Below are positions 1 through 8,915 of a DNA stretch of 31,240 bases, piece after piece; the stretch's first letter is position 1; the number at the start of each line of letters is the position of its first letter. The notes beneath the pieces were generated by a model. The model was given only the letters and a program-made list of their open reading frames with translations, did no database searches and was not told the origin of the DNA. The position numbers and the translations under genes are program-made. Source of the DNA: JBDTMT01 sp033764095 (GTDB taxonomy: Bacteria; Desulfobacterota; Binatia; HRBIN30; CADEER01); NCBI GenBank assembly GCA_033764095.1, contig JANRJF010000112.1, positions 1 through 31,240 of the forward strand, in the 5' to 3' direction.

Positions 1-1170
<1,170 letters not shown>

Positions 1171-1233
1171 GGCAGCGCGCCAAAACGCCACGCGCGCGGC
1201 GCGAGGTCAAGCCGGGCGGTGGACTTGTTCACC

Positions 1234-1269
1234 ACCACGACACGACGGCACAACGACTGGTGTCGTGGT
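1234..1269. repeat. 10-bp inverted repeat upstream of the carboxylase gene
   Basis: ACCACGACAC at 1234-1243 is exactly complementary to GTGTCGTGGT at 1260-1269, with a 16-base spacer. It lies upstream of the carboxylase start at 1170. It could be an operator or a hairpin in the 5' leader. No regulator gene is adjacent, so the role is unknown. Confidence 0.5.
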
Positions 1270-1329
1270 CGTGGTCACAAGTAAGGATCTGCTGGTTCAC
1301 CGGCGCCGCGCCGCCGGCGCACAGCGATA

Positions 1330-1403
1330 GTAGCGCGGCCCTCCGTGGCCGCCTTCCGGCTCGACACGGGACGCACGACCGCGGCCGCGGAGGGCCGCGC
1401 TAC
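1330..1403. repeat. REP-like GTAG hairpin element
   Basis: The arm at 1330-1352 begins GTAGCGCGGCCCTCCG and pairs over 23 bases, with one G-T wobble, with the arm at 1381-1403 that ends GGGCCGCGCTAC. The loop is 28 bases. A GTAG-headed, GC-rich imperfect palindrome between genes is the usual form of REP/BIME sequences mobilised by RAYT (TnpA-REP) transposases. No RAYT gene is in the window. It may also act as a 3' stabiliser or terminator for the flanking minus-strand phosphatase gene, whose stop is at 1431. Confidence 0.7.
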
Positions 1404-1430
1404 CGCTCGACTGCTGCGCTCGGCAGCGGC

Positions 1431-4145
1431 TCACTGCTCGACGGCGGCGGCCTGTTCGTCGACGCGCGCGCCGGTGACGTAGACCGGTGCGGCGCCGCGC
1501 GGCGCGTCGGTGAGCAGCTCCAACCGGAGGCGCGAGGTCGGCTGCGCCAGCGCCGCTGCCAGCTGATCGCCGCCGGGGGCGATCTCGACCAGCCCGCTCA
1601 CCGCCGGCGAGCGCAGCCGCGCGCCGAGCAGGTGCACGCCGGCCGGCAGACGCAGCGACAGCTCGACCGCCGAGAGCGGCCCGGCGCCGCTGACGCGCAC
1701 GATCTGGCGCATGCCACCTTGCGCGACGCGCCGCGGGCGGCCGACCTTGACGCGGCTGCCGCGCTCGCGCAGTCCGGCGAGCGCGCTGCCCGGCTGCCAG
1801 TTGCCGGTGCAATCGCCGAGCGCGGCGGCGACGAAGTCGCGCCCGCTGGCGCTGCCGGTGACCGGCTCGAAGCGGATCGCCCCCGCTCGGCAGGCGCCGC
1901 CGGCGAGCTGCGGGGCGTCGGCCTGCTGCTCGGCCGCCGGGCTGGCTGCCGGGGCGAAGAGGAAGTCGGAGTCGCACAGCACCGCGGCCGGCACGCGGCT
2001 GGTGACGCCGACGGCGCGGCGCAGGATCTCGCTGGCGTCGAGCGTGCTGAGCGCGCCGTTGGCGGTGACGTCGCAGGCCAGCGTCTGCGTCGCGTCGAAG
2101 CTGCGCGTCCCGGCGACCGCCTGCAGCACCCAGGCGGCGTCGAGCGCGGTCACCGCCGTGTCGCTGCCGCTCAGCTGCGGGCGCAGCGCCACCGGCGCGC
2201 CGCGCGGCACCGGCAGGCTGAAGGCGCCGTGTGCATCGCTCGCGACACTGCCGCTCAGCGCCGCCCCGGCCACCGGCCGCGCCTCGCGGTAGTAGCGCAG
2301 CGTGCCGCTCAGCGTCGCCAGCGGCGCAGCGCCCTTGACGATGGTGAAGGCGTCGCGCACCGCGCCGGCGTCGTCGATGAACCGACCGGTGAGCACCGGC
2401 CCTTCGACGTCGAGCACCAGCGAGCCGAGCACCGCCATTGCGAACGGCAGGGCCGGATGGTTGAGCGCGCCGCCGCCGGTCTGCGCGCTGCTGCCGTCGA
2501 CGACGTAGACCGCGCCCTGATGCGCACTGCGACCGCTCGGCTTGGCGTACCAGCCGTCGCCCTCGACGCGGCCGTCACCGCCGTCGCGGACCATGCCCGA
2601 GGTGAGCGTTGTCGAGAGGCCGTAGTGGCCGTCGAGCAGGACGCTGCGCTCGTAGGCGTGGCTGTGTCCGCTCAGCACCAGGTCCACGCCGCCGGCCTCC
2701 AGCACCGGCAACGCGTTCTGGCGCATCTGCAGCAGCTCCGTCTCGCTGTCGGAGTCGTGCGAACCCTTGCTGTAGGGCGGGTGATGCCAGAATGCGATCA
2801 CCCACTCTGCCTGCGTCGCCGCCAGGTCCGCCGCCAACCAGGTGAGCATGGCGCCGTTGGCGGCGCGGTTGGTGTCGTACGAGTCCAGACAGACGACGTG
2901 CAGGTTGGCGACGTCGAAGCTGTAGTAGGCCTCGGTGCCCGACGCGACGCCGCCCGCCTGCGCCGCGGTCGGCAGCGTGAAGATGTCGTAGTACGGGCCG
3001 CTCTGCGTCGCCGAGTCGGCGCTCTGCCCATCGTGGTTGCCGAGCGTCGGCCACAGCACGCTGCTGCGCAGCACGGCGCCGAACGGATCGAACACGCCGG
3101 TCTGGTACTCGGCGTCGGTGCCGCTGGTGTAGGCGTTGTCGCCGAGCATCATCCACAGGTCGGGCGCCGCGCCCGAGGCAAACGCGGCGTACGCATCGCG
3201 CACCCGCCGCGCCCCGGCGCCGCCGGTGCCGGCGTCGCCGATCACCCAGACGCGCGTGCGGCGCGCCGTGCCGGCCAGCGGCGGGGTGTGGAAGCTGGTG
3301 GTCGCGTCACCGCCGGCGAGGTCGCCGGCGCTGCTGCCGACCGCGTAGACGTACGTCGCATCCGGCGCCAGCCCGCTCAGGCTGACGACGTGCTCGGTGG
3401 TGAGCGCGGCGTCGGTGGCGCTGGCGTTGAGCATGCCGACCGAGGGACCGTAGCGCACGCGGCTGTCGGTCGGCAGGTCGGTGCGCCAGCGCACCACCAT
3501 CGCGCCGGGCGTGGCGCGCTGCAGGTAGGGTCCGCGCGTGACGCGTGCCGCGCCGTCCGACGCGATCACCTCCAGCGCGAACGAGATGTCGGAGCTGCTT
3601 GCCGACGCCTGGTGCAGCTCGACGGCGACGACGTTGACGCCGCTGCGCAGCGCCGCCGCAGCAATGCTGCTGCTGAACAGCGTCGACTCGTCGGCGCCGC
3701 CAATGGCGACGCTCGCCAGCGTCGCCGCGGTGAGCGACCCGGCGGGCAGATTGTCGCGCCGCAGCTCGACGCCGTTCAGGTAGACGACCGCCCCGTCGTC
3801 GCGCCGCAAGCGCAGGTCGAGCCGCGTGAACGGCGACGCGTCGGGCAGCGTGAAGCTGCGCCGGAACCAGGTGGTGATCGGCTTGGCGTTCGGATTGGCG
3901 CCGTAACCGACCACCGTCGCCTCGTCGCCGTCGCCGTAGCCGAGTTCGGCGGGGCCGCTCGCCCAGGCCTGGTCGTCGTACTCCGGCGCCGTCCAACCGG
4001 CGCCCGGCGCCGCGCCGTTGTCGAGGTAGCGCCAGGTCGCGTCGAGCGCGACCAGGGTCTGCTGCAGGGCTGCGGCCGGGACGGCAATCAACACCCAGCA
4101 TGCGAGGACGATGAGTCTCAGCGCCACGTCACCGACATGGAGCAT
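1431..4145 (-). CDS. Secreted purple-acid-phosphatase-like metallophosphoesterase with dockerin-like and cohesin-like C-terminal modules
   Basis: A 904-residue exported protein. The ATG at 4145 is chosen because a signal peptide follows directly (hydrophobic LRLIVLACWVLIAVPAAA, cleavage near residue 26). The open frame extends further upstream but there it is antisense to the next gene. Order: a galactose-binding-like beta domain (about 30-195), a purple-acid-phosphatase fibronectin-III domain (about 200-290), then the metallophosphoesterase core with VWVIGDAGTGG, MLGDNAY, TLGNHDG, FWHHPPYSKG and SGHSHAYERS, supplying all expected metal ligands. Next come two dockerin-like segments, TAVTALDAAWVLQAVAG and CDVTANGALSTLDASEILRR, both weak in calcium-loop residues. 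A cohesin-like beta domain lies at the C-terminus. It probably hydrolyses phosphoesters outside the cell. It is divergent from the Cys-rich secreted gene at 4357; a GTG 15 bases inside the ORF is an alternative start. Confidence 0.88.
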   Translation of the reverse strand: MLHVGDVALRLIVLACWVLIAVPAAALQQTLVALDATWRYLDNGAAPGAGWTAPEYDDQAWASGPAELGYGDGDEATVVGYGANPNAKPITTWFRRSFTLPDASPFTRLDLRLRRDDGAVVYLNGVELRRDNLPAGSLTAATLASVAIGGADESTLFSSSIAAAALRSGVNVVAVELHQASASSSDISFALEVIASDGAARVTRGPYLQRATPGAMVVRWRTDLPTDSRVRYGPSVGMLNASATDAALTTEHVVSLSGLAPDATYVYAVGSSAGDLAGGDATTSFHTPPLAGTARRTRVWVIGDAGTGGAGARRVRDAYAAFASGAAPDLWMMLGDNAYTSGTDAEYQTGVFDPFGAVLRSSVLWPTLGNHDGQSADSATQSGPYYDIFTLPTAAQAGGVASGTEAYYSFDVANLHVVCLDSYDTNRAANGAMLTWLAADLAATQAEWVIAFWHHPPYSKGSHDSDSETELLQMRQNALPVLEAGGVDLVLSGHSHAYERSVLLDGHYGLSTTLTSGMVRDGGDGRVEGDGWYAKPSGRSAHQGAVYVVDGSSAQTGGGALNHPALPFAMAVLGSLVLDVEGPVLTGRFIDDAGAVRDAFTIVKGAAPLATLSGTLRYYREARPVAGAALSGSVASDAHGAFSLPVPRGAPVALRPQLSGSDTAVTALDAAWVLQAVAGTRSFDATQTLACDVTANGALSTLDASEILRRAVGVTSRVPAAVLCDSDFLFAPAASPAAEQQADAPQLAGGACRAGAIRFEPVTGSASGRDFVAAALGDCTGNWQPGSALAGLRERGSRVKVGRPRRVAQGGMRQIVRVSGAGPLSAVELSLRLPAGVHLLGARLRSPAVSGLVEIAPGGDQLAAALAQPTSRLRLELLTDAPRGAAPVYVTGARVDEQAAAVEQ

Positions 4146-4356
4146 GCCCTGTGCCGCTCCGCCAGTAACATGCGGCGCGGAGCGGCGGGCGAGATCGAGG
4201 CGCGCGCCGCTGTCGGCGGAGCGCCCGGCCCGCCCGATCCGTCGCGTATCTGACATTTCACCCGCCCAGGCACTGAATGGCCCGCATAGCGGAACACGTG
4301 TGGCGCAGTGCTTGCTGTCCGGCCTCCGACCGCCGCCGACCGGCGCTGGAGGAGAC

Positions 4357-5055
4357 ATGAACGGGATGTTGTCGAGCACGCGAGACGGGACACGGGCGCT
4401 GCACTTCGCAGTTCTGCTCGTGCTGCTCAGCGCCGGCGTCGCGCGGGCGCAAGGGGCGGACCCCTTCGCCATCTGCACCAAGCAGCGCTACGCCCTGTGC
4501 GCCGCGGCCGAGTGCCTGGTGTACAACCAAGTCGCGTACTGCAACTGCGACGTCGAGCGCGGCAACAGCATCAGCGAGGCCGACGCCATCGCCAGCGGCG
4601 ACATCTGCGACGTCAACCGCGCCGGCTACGGCAACGGCTACATGATGAGCACCTACAGCCTGCCGGAGGCGGTGATCGCCGGCGGCGATCAGGCGGTCTA
4701 CACCTGTCCCGGCGAGACCTCCGACGGTGCCTACGCGCAGTGCGACGGCGGCGTCTGCTTCGCCAGCACGCGCGCCCGCCGCTTCCCCGGCTTCGCGACG
4801 CGGCTGAAGGCGAACGACATCATCTGCTCCTGCCCGATCACCGTCGCCGACCCGCAGCAGAGCTCGATCGGCTACCAGTTCATCGGACCCTATCCCTGCC
4901 AGGAGTCGTACTTCGACTACTGCCGCCGCGACACGGCGAACACGCGAACCGGCAGCCACATCCTGGTCGGCGCGCCAACCGGCACGCCGCGCCTGCTGAC
5001 GATGGAACTGAACGGCAGCGTCCCGCCGCTCAACCACTGCGAGCCGCGACCCTGA
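4357..5055 (+). CDS. Secreted cysteine-rich protein of unknown function
   Basis: A 232-residue protein starting at the ATG at 4357. That start is fixed by a strong GGAGGAG Shine-Dalgarno at 4348-4354 and an immediate signal peptide (hydrophobic HFAVLLVLLSAGVARA, cleavage after about residue 30). The mature chain carries 14 cysteines, an even number spread along its length, for example CNCDVE, QCDGGVC and IICSCPI, which fits a disulfide-bonded periplasmic or extracellular protein. No catalytic motif or family was recognised. It is divergent from the secreted phosphatase with 211 bases between starts, so the pair may share regulation, and it converges on the DUF1365 gene across a short hairpin. 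The in-frame extension upstream to 4111 is rejected because it lacks a ribosome site and overlaps the phosphatase promoter side. Confidence 0.8.
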   Translation: MNGMLSSTRDGTRALHFAVLLVLLSAGVARAQGADPFAICTKQRYALCAAAECLVYNQVAYCNCDVERGNSISEADAIASGDICDVNRAGYGNGYMMSTYSLPEAVIAGGDQAVYTCPGETSDGAYAQCDGGVCFASTRARRFPGFATRLKANDIICSCPITVADPQQSSIGYQFIGPYPCQESYFDYCRRDTANTRTGSHILVGAPTGTPRLLTMELNGSVPPLNHCEPRP

Positions 5056-5060
5056 CGGCA

Positions 5061-5076
5061 GGCGGGGACGCCCGCC
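5061..5076. terminator. Short GC hairpin between convergent genes
   Basis: GGCGGG and CCCGCC flank a four-base loop in the 31-base gap between the converging stops at 5055 and 5087. It has no T-tract on either strand, so it would be at best a weak bidirectional transcription block. Confidence 0.4.
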
Positions 5077-5086
5077 ACCACTCGCG

Positions 5087-5836
5087 TCACGGGTGGTCGA
5101 ACACCGGCGTGCCGCGCCACCAGAGACGCGCCGCCTGCCAGTGGATGGCGGCGAACACCTTGCCGGTCATCCAGGGGTAGGCCGCCAGCGCGGCGGTCAG
5201 CGTCGCGGTGGTGATCGGCCGTCGGCGCAGGCTGAGGGTCGCGTCGAAGTGCAGCCCGTCCGGGCGGCGGTTCTGCATGTGCACCACCAGCCGCTCGCCC
5301 GGCGGCGTGAAGCGCCAGTCGTATTCGTAGTCCATCGCCAGGAACGGCGAGACGTGGAACTGCTTGCCGAAGCGGTGGTGATGGGTGCGGTGGCGCGCCA
5401 GGTTGTCGGCGGCGCCGAGCACGTAGGCGTGGCGTTCGTTCCACGGCGTGTTGGTGATCTCGGCCACGATCGCCTCCACCCGCTCGGCGCGCGCGTCGAA
5501 GCAGTAATAGAAGCTGACCGGGTTGAAGCAGTACCCGAGGTAGCGCAGGTGGGTGAGTACGCGGATCGGTCCCGCCGGTCGCCTGCCGAGCCGCGCCGCG
5601 ACCAGATCGCGCACCGCGTCGGCCAGCGGCTGACGCGGGTCGCCGAGATAGTCGGCGCGATGGAAGGCGGCGACGCCGCGGCGCTCGAGGCGCCACAACC
5701 AGCGCCCGGCGAAGACGCGGGGCAGCTCGTCGAGATCGAGATAGAGCTGGAACAGCCGATAGCGGAAGGCGTGCGGCCGCGGTGCGTAGCGGCGGTGGCG
5801 GACCTGGCCGACGTAGAGGGCGCTGGCGAGCGCCAT
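5087..5836 (-). CDS. DUF1365 (COG3496) family protein
   Basis: A 249-residue protein of the DUF1365 family, recognised from its opening YVGQVRHRRYAPRPHAFRY, LYLDLDELP, the hallmark LTHLRYLGYCFNPVSFYYC, EITNTPWNERHAYV and the late FHVSPFLAMDYEYDWRF. Biochemical activity is not established. The family is almost always encoded beside a COG2907 flavoprotein and a CFA-synthase-like methyltransferase and is associated with membrane fatty-acid modification and light or singlet-oxygen stress. The same order holds here. Its ATG at 5836 shares one base with the stop of the flavoprotein gene (TGATG), so translation is probably coupled. It is the last gene of the minus-strand run. Confidence 0.9.
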   Translation of the reverse strand: MALASALYVGQVRHRRYAPRPHAFRYRLFQLYLDLDELPRVFAGRWLWRLERRGVAAFHRADYLGDPRQPLADAVRDLVAARLGRRPAGPIRVLTHLRYLGYCFNPVSFYYCFDARAERVEAIVAEITNTPWNERHAYVLGAADNLARHRTHHHRFGKQFHVSPFLAMDYEYDWRFTPPGERLVVHMQNRRPDGLHFDATLSLRRRPITTATLTAALAAYPWMTGKVFAAIHWQAARLWWRGTPVFDHP

Positions 5837-7134
5837 CAGGCCGCGCCGCCGGCCGCCGCCACGGCGCGCCGCGGCGGCCGGGCCAGCGCCTCGAGGTCGA
5901 GCCCGAAACAGGCCGCCACCGCCAGCGCGCTGCGCACGCCGTCCTCGTGGAAGCCGTAGCCCCAGTAGGCGCCGCAGAACCAGGTACGCTCGACGCCGTT
6001 GATCTCCGCCCAGCGGCGCTGCGCCGCGACGCTCGCCTGCGTGATGACCGGATGGTGATACTGCATGCGGGCGATGACGTGGCCGGGGTCGACGTCGGCA
6101 TCGCGGTTGAGCGTCACGCAGAACGGCTGCGGCGCGTCGAGCCCCTGCAGCAGGTTCATGTTGTAGGTCACCGTCGCCGCCGCCGGGGGCCGCTCCAGCA
6201 CGTGGTAGTTCCACGCCGCCCAGGCGCGCCGCCGGCGCGGCAGCAGGCGGGCGTCGGTGTGCAGCACCGCCTGGTTGGCCTGGTACGGCATGGCGCCGAG
6301 AATCTCGCGCTCGGCCGGACGCGCGTCGCCGAGCAGCGCCAGGGCCTGGTCGCTGTGCGTCGCGATCACCACGGCGTCGACGTGCAGCAGCTCGCCGCCG
6401 CCGACGCGCAGGCGCACGCCGTCGCGCCGGCGCACGACCTCGCGCACCGGCGTCCGCAGGCGGACGCGGTCGCCGAGCTCGCGCGCCAGCACGTCGACGT
6501 AGCGCCGCGATCCGCCGCGCACCACCCGCCACGCCGGGCGATCGTTGACCTGCAGGAAGCCGTGGTTGGCGAAGAACTGCACCAGGTAGCGCGCCGGGAA
6601 GGCGAGCATGGCGCGCGGATCGGCCGACCACACCGCGGCGCCGAGCGGCACCAGGTGCTGTTCGACGAAGGCGCGCGAGTAGCGCCCGCGCGCCAGCCAG
6701 TCGCCGAGCCGCGGCCCATCGTCGGCCGTCGCCAGCAACGCCGGCGCCTCGCGATAGAAGCGCAGGATGTCGCGCACCATGCGCAGGAAGCGCGGCCGCA
6801 GCAGGTTGCGGCGCTGCGCGAACAGGCGGTTGAGATCGGTGCCGTTGTACTCCAGCCCGTCGCGCTCGTCGCGCACGCTGAAGCTCATCGTGGTCGGCTG
6901 CGACTCGACGCCGAGCAGCTCGAGCAGGCGGATGAAGTGCGGGTAGGTGCGCTCGTTGAAGACGATGAAGCCGGTGTCGATGTCCCAGACGCGGCCGAAG
7001 CGCTCGACGCGATGCGTGTGGGTGTGGCCGCCGAGCCGGTCGTCGGCTTCGAACAGCGTCACCTCGTGCGCACGCGCCAGCAGTGCTGCGCTGAGCAGCC
7101 CGGAGACGCCGCTGCCGATCACCGCGATGCGCAT
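5836..7134 (-). CDS. COG2907-family FAD-dependent oxidoreductase (amine-oxidase-like flavoprotein)
   Basis: A 432-residue flavoprotein. The Rossmann dinucleotide motif VIGSGVSG is at residues 5-12, followed by the FAD-ribose acidic stretch LFEADDRLGGHTHT, and the C-terminus has WFCGAYWGYGFHEDGV, typical of this flavin-containing amine-oxidase-like group. The substrate is likely a lipid-linked fatty acid rather than an amine. That is inferred from its constant pairing with DUF1365 and CFA-like genes; homologous gene sets occur in the Rhodobacter ChrR-sigmaE and Pseudomonas LitR regulons. It is preceded by the methyltransferase gene with a 7-base gap and followed by DUF1365 with a TGATG overlap, indicating one transcript. 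No transmembrane segment is apparent. Confidence 0.9.
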   Translation of the reverse strand: MRIAVIGSGVSGLLSAALLARAHEVTLFEADDRLGGHTHTHRVERFGRVWDIDTGFIVFNERTYPHFIRLLELLGVESQPTTMSFSVRDERDGLEYNGTDLNRLFAQRRNLLRPRFLRMVRDILRFYREAPALLATADDGPRLGDWLARGRYSRAFVEQHLVPLGAAVWSADPRAMLAFPARYLVQFFANHGFLQVNDRPAWRVVRGGSRRYVDVLARELGDRVRLRTPVREVVRRRDGVRLRVGGGELLHVDAVVIATHSDQALALLGDARPAEREILGAMPYQANQAVLHTDARLLPRRRRAWAAWNYHVLERPPAAATVTYNMNLLQGLDAPQPFCVTLNRDADVDPGHVIARMQYHHPVITQASVAAQRRWAEINGVERTWFCGAYWGYGFHEDGVRSALAVAACFGLDLEALARPPRRAVAAAGGAA

Positions 7135-7141
7135 CCGACGC

Positions 7142-8410
7142 TCAGGCGGCGACCGCGCGCGCCATCGGCAGCGGGCGCGCCAGCACCAGCTGGAGGTCGT
7201 TGATATAACGCGCCGCGAACGACGCCTCGCAGCTCGCCAGGTAGAACTCCCACATGCGCACGAAGCGCTCGTCGAAGCCGAGCCGGCGCACCTCGGCGCG
7301 GCGGGCGAGGAAGCGCTCGCGCCACAAGCGCAGCGTGCGCGCGTAGTCGGGGCCGATGTCGCGCAGCGACTCGATGCGCAGCGTCGTCACCCGCTTGAGC
7401 GAGGCGGTGACCTCGTGCAGCGAGGCGAGCAGGCTGCCGGGGAAGATGTAGACGCGCGTCCAGTCGAGCTCGCGGCGGTAGGCGTCGAAGCGCTGGTCGG
7501 GCATGGCGATGGTCTGCAGGAACATGCGCCCCTGCGGCGCCAGCAGCCGCTCGCAGGCGCCGAAGAAGGCGTCGTAGTGTTCCAGCCCGACCGCCTCGAA
7601 CATCTCGATCGAGACGACGTGGTCGAAGCGCCCGCGCATCTGGCGGTAGTCGCAGAGGCGGATGTCGACGCGCTCCGACAGGCCGGCCGCGGCGACGCGC
7701 TCGCGCGCCAGGCGGTGCTGGTCGTCGGACAGGGTGAGTGAGGTGACCCGCGCGCCGTAGTGGCGCGCCGCGTGCAGCGCAAACGAGCCCCAGCCGCTGC
7801 CGATCTCCAGCACGTGCTGACCCGGTTGCAGGTCGAGCGCGCGACAGGCGGCATCGAGCTTGGCGTGCTGCGCCGCCTCCAACGTCGCGCGCGGGTCGTC
7901 GAACAGCGCCGCGCTGTAGGTCATGCTCGGATCGAGAAACAGCGCGAACAGCTCGTTGCTGAGATCGTAGTGAAACTGGATGTTGCGGCGGCTGCCGCGC
8001 AGGGTGTTCGCCTGCGCCCACCGCCGCACCGCGTCGGTGAGGCGGCGCAGCTGGCGCCACGGCGCGCGCGGCGCCAGCACCGCCTGGTCGGCGAGGAAGC
8101 CGCGGACCAGCCCGACCAGGTCGTCGCAGGTCCAGTCGCCGTCCATGTAGGCCTCGCCGGCGCCCAGATCACCGCCGCGCAGCAGGCGGGAGAAGAAGCG
8201 CCAGCGCTGCACGGTGATGGTGAGGCACGTGGCCGCGCCCGCCGGGCCGAAGCGCCGCTCGCTGCCGTCGGGCAGCCGCAGCCGAAGCCCGCCCGCCTGC
8301 CAGCGCGCCAACTGCGCCAGCACCAGGCGGGCGGCCAGACGGTCGCGCAGACCGGCGCGCGACGGCGCCGCGTCGCGCGCATCCGACTGTGAGACGGAGA
8401 TATCGATCAT
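7142..8410 (-). CDS. CFA-synthase-family SAM-dependent lipid methyltransferase (COG2230), non-canonical active site
   Basis: A 422-residue member of the cyclopropane-fatty-acid synthase family, which transfers a methyl group from SAM to the double bond of phospholipid acyl chains. Family marks are FHYDLSNELFALFLDPSMTYS (147-166), the SAM-binding LEIGSGWGSF at 201-210, SIEMFEAVG, VYIFPGSLL and the C-terminal INDLQLVLARP. In canonical enzymes such as mycobacterial CmaA1 the stretch after TYS begins with the bicarbonate-site Cys; here it reads TYSAALF. The CmaA1 His in LLHTI is replaced by Gln (FLQTI), while the Glu of the EMFE motif is kept. This points to a methyl-transfer product other than a cyclopropane ring. 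It has a weak ribosome site. It lies 75 bases after the small gene and 7 before the flavoprotein. Confidence 0.9.
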   Translation of the reverse strand: MIDISVSQSDARDAAPSRAGLRDRLAARLVLAQLARWQAGGLRLRLPDGSERRFGPAGAATCLTITVQRWRFFSRLLRGGDLGAGEAYMDGDWTCDDLVGLVRGFLADQAVLAPRAPWRQLRRLTDAVRRWAQANTLRGSRRNIQFHYDLSNELFALFLDPSMTYSAALFDDPRATLEAAQHAKLDAACRALDLQPGQHVLEIGSGWGSFALHAARHYGARVTSLTLSDDQHRLARERVAAAGLSERVDIRLCDYRQMRGRFDHVVSIEMFEAVGLEHYDAFFGACERLLAPQGRMFLQTIAMPDQRFDAYRRELDWTRVYIFPGSLLASLHEVTASLKRVTTLRIESLRDIGPDYARTLRLWRERFLARRAEVRRLGFDERFVRMWEFYLASCEASFAARYINDLQLVLARPLPMARAVAA

Positions 8411-8485
8411 GGTGAGGGACCTGCGCCGCCGCCGTGCGGCGGCGGAAGAAAGGAGACGGCGGCGGCGAATGGCGCCGCGCCGGTG

Positions 8486-8902
8486 CTAGGCGGCTTGTCG
8501 ATAGAGGAAGGTGACCGACTTGCGCGCGGCGCGCGGCAGACCCATCCAGTGCGCCACCACCTCGCGCACCCAGGTCGGATCGAGCGCCAACAGGTCGCAC
8601 AGCCGCAGGAAGGAGTACGGCCACGCGACGTCGTCGCCCTGCACCCATTCGAGCGCCTCGGCGACCCGCCGCCGGTGCGCCGGACTGCCGTGATGATCGC
8701 GGATCTCGACCATCGCCGAGGCAAACACCGCCGCGGCGAGCTTCTTCTCCGCCGACCAGTCGGTGTGCCGCGGCAGCTGCGCCGGCAGCATCTCGCCACC
8801 GGCCATCAGGTCGTCGATCACCGCCATGCCGTCGGCGGCCAGCGCCCCGCGGCGGCCGCTCGCCGACTCACCGGCCCGCGTCGATTCGTCGATCGCATCC
8901 AT
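8486..8902 (-). CDS. Small conserved hypothetical protein between regulator and methyltransferase
   Basis: A 138-residue protein. The ATG at 8902 is preferred over the in-frame ATG at 8923 because GAGGAG ends nine bases upstream of it. The longer form would overlap the regulator's last codons. The first 40 residues look disordered. The rest is predicted helical, with KKLAAAVFASAMVEIRDH, WVQGDDVAWPYSFLRLCDLLALDPTWVREVVAHW. The pattern of an aromatic-rich segment followed by a CDLLxLDPxxVR helix recurs in small proteins of Deltaproteobacteria of unknown function. It could be a helix-turn-helix or protein-interaction module. Position directly after the B12 regulator and before the lipid enzymes suggests a part in regulation, but this is not shown. 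Confidence 0.75.
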   Translation of the reverse strand: MDAIDESTRAGESASGRRGALAADGMAVIDDLMAGGEMLPAQLPRHTDWSAEKKLAAAVFASAMVEIRDHHGSPAHRRRVAEALEWVQGDDVAWPYSFLRLCDLLALDPTWVREVVAHWMGLPRAARKSVTFLYRQAA

Positions 8903-8915
8903 TGTCGTCTTCTCC

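Noticed and set aside
1260..4253. A 997-codon plus-strand open frame opposite the phosphatase
   Set aside because: Its translation is Arg/Ala/Gly-rich with no domain, and the opposite strand encodes a well-recognised phosphatase. Such mirror frames are expected at this GC content.
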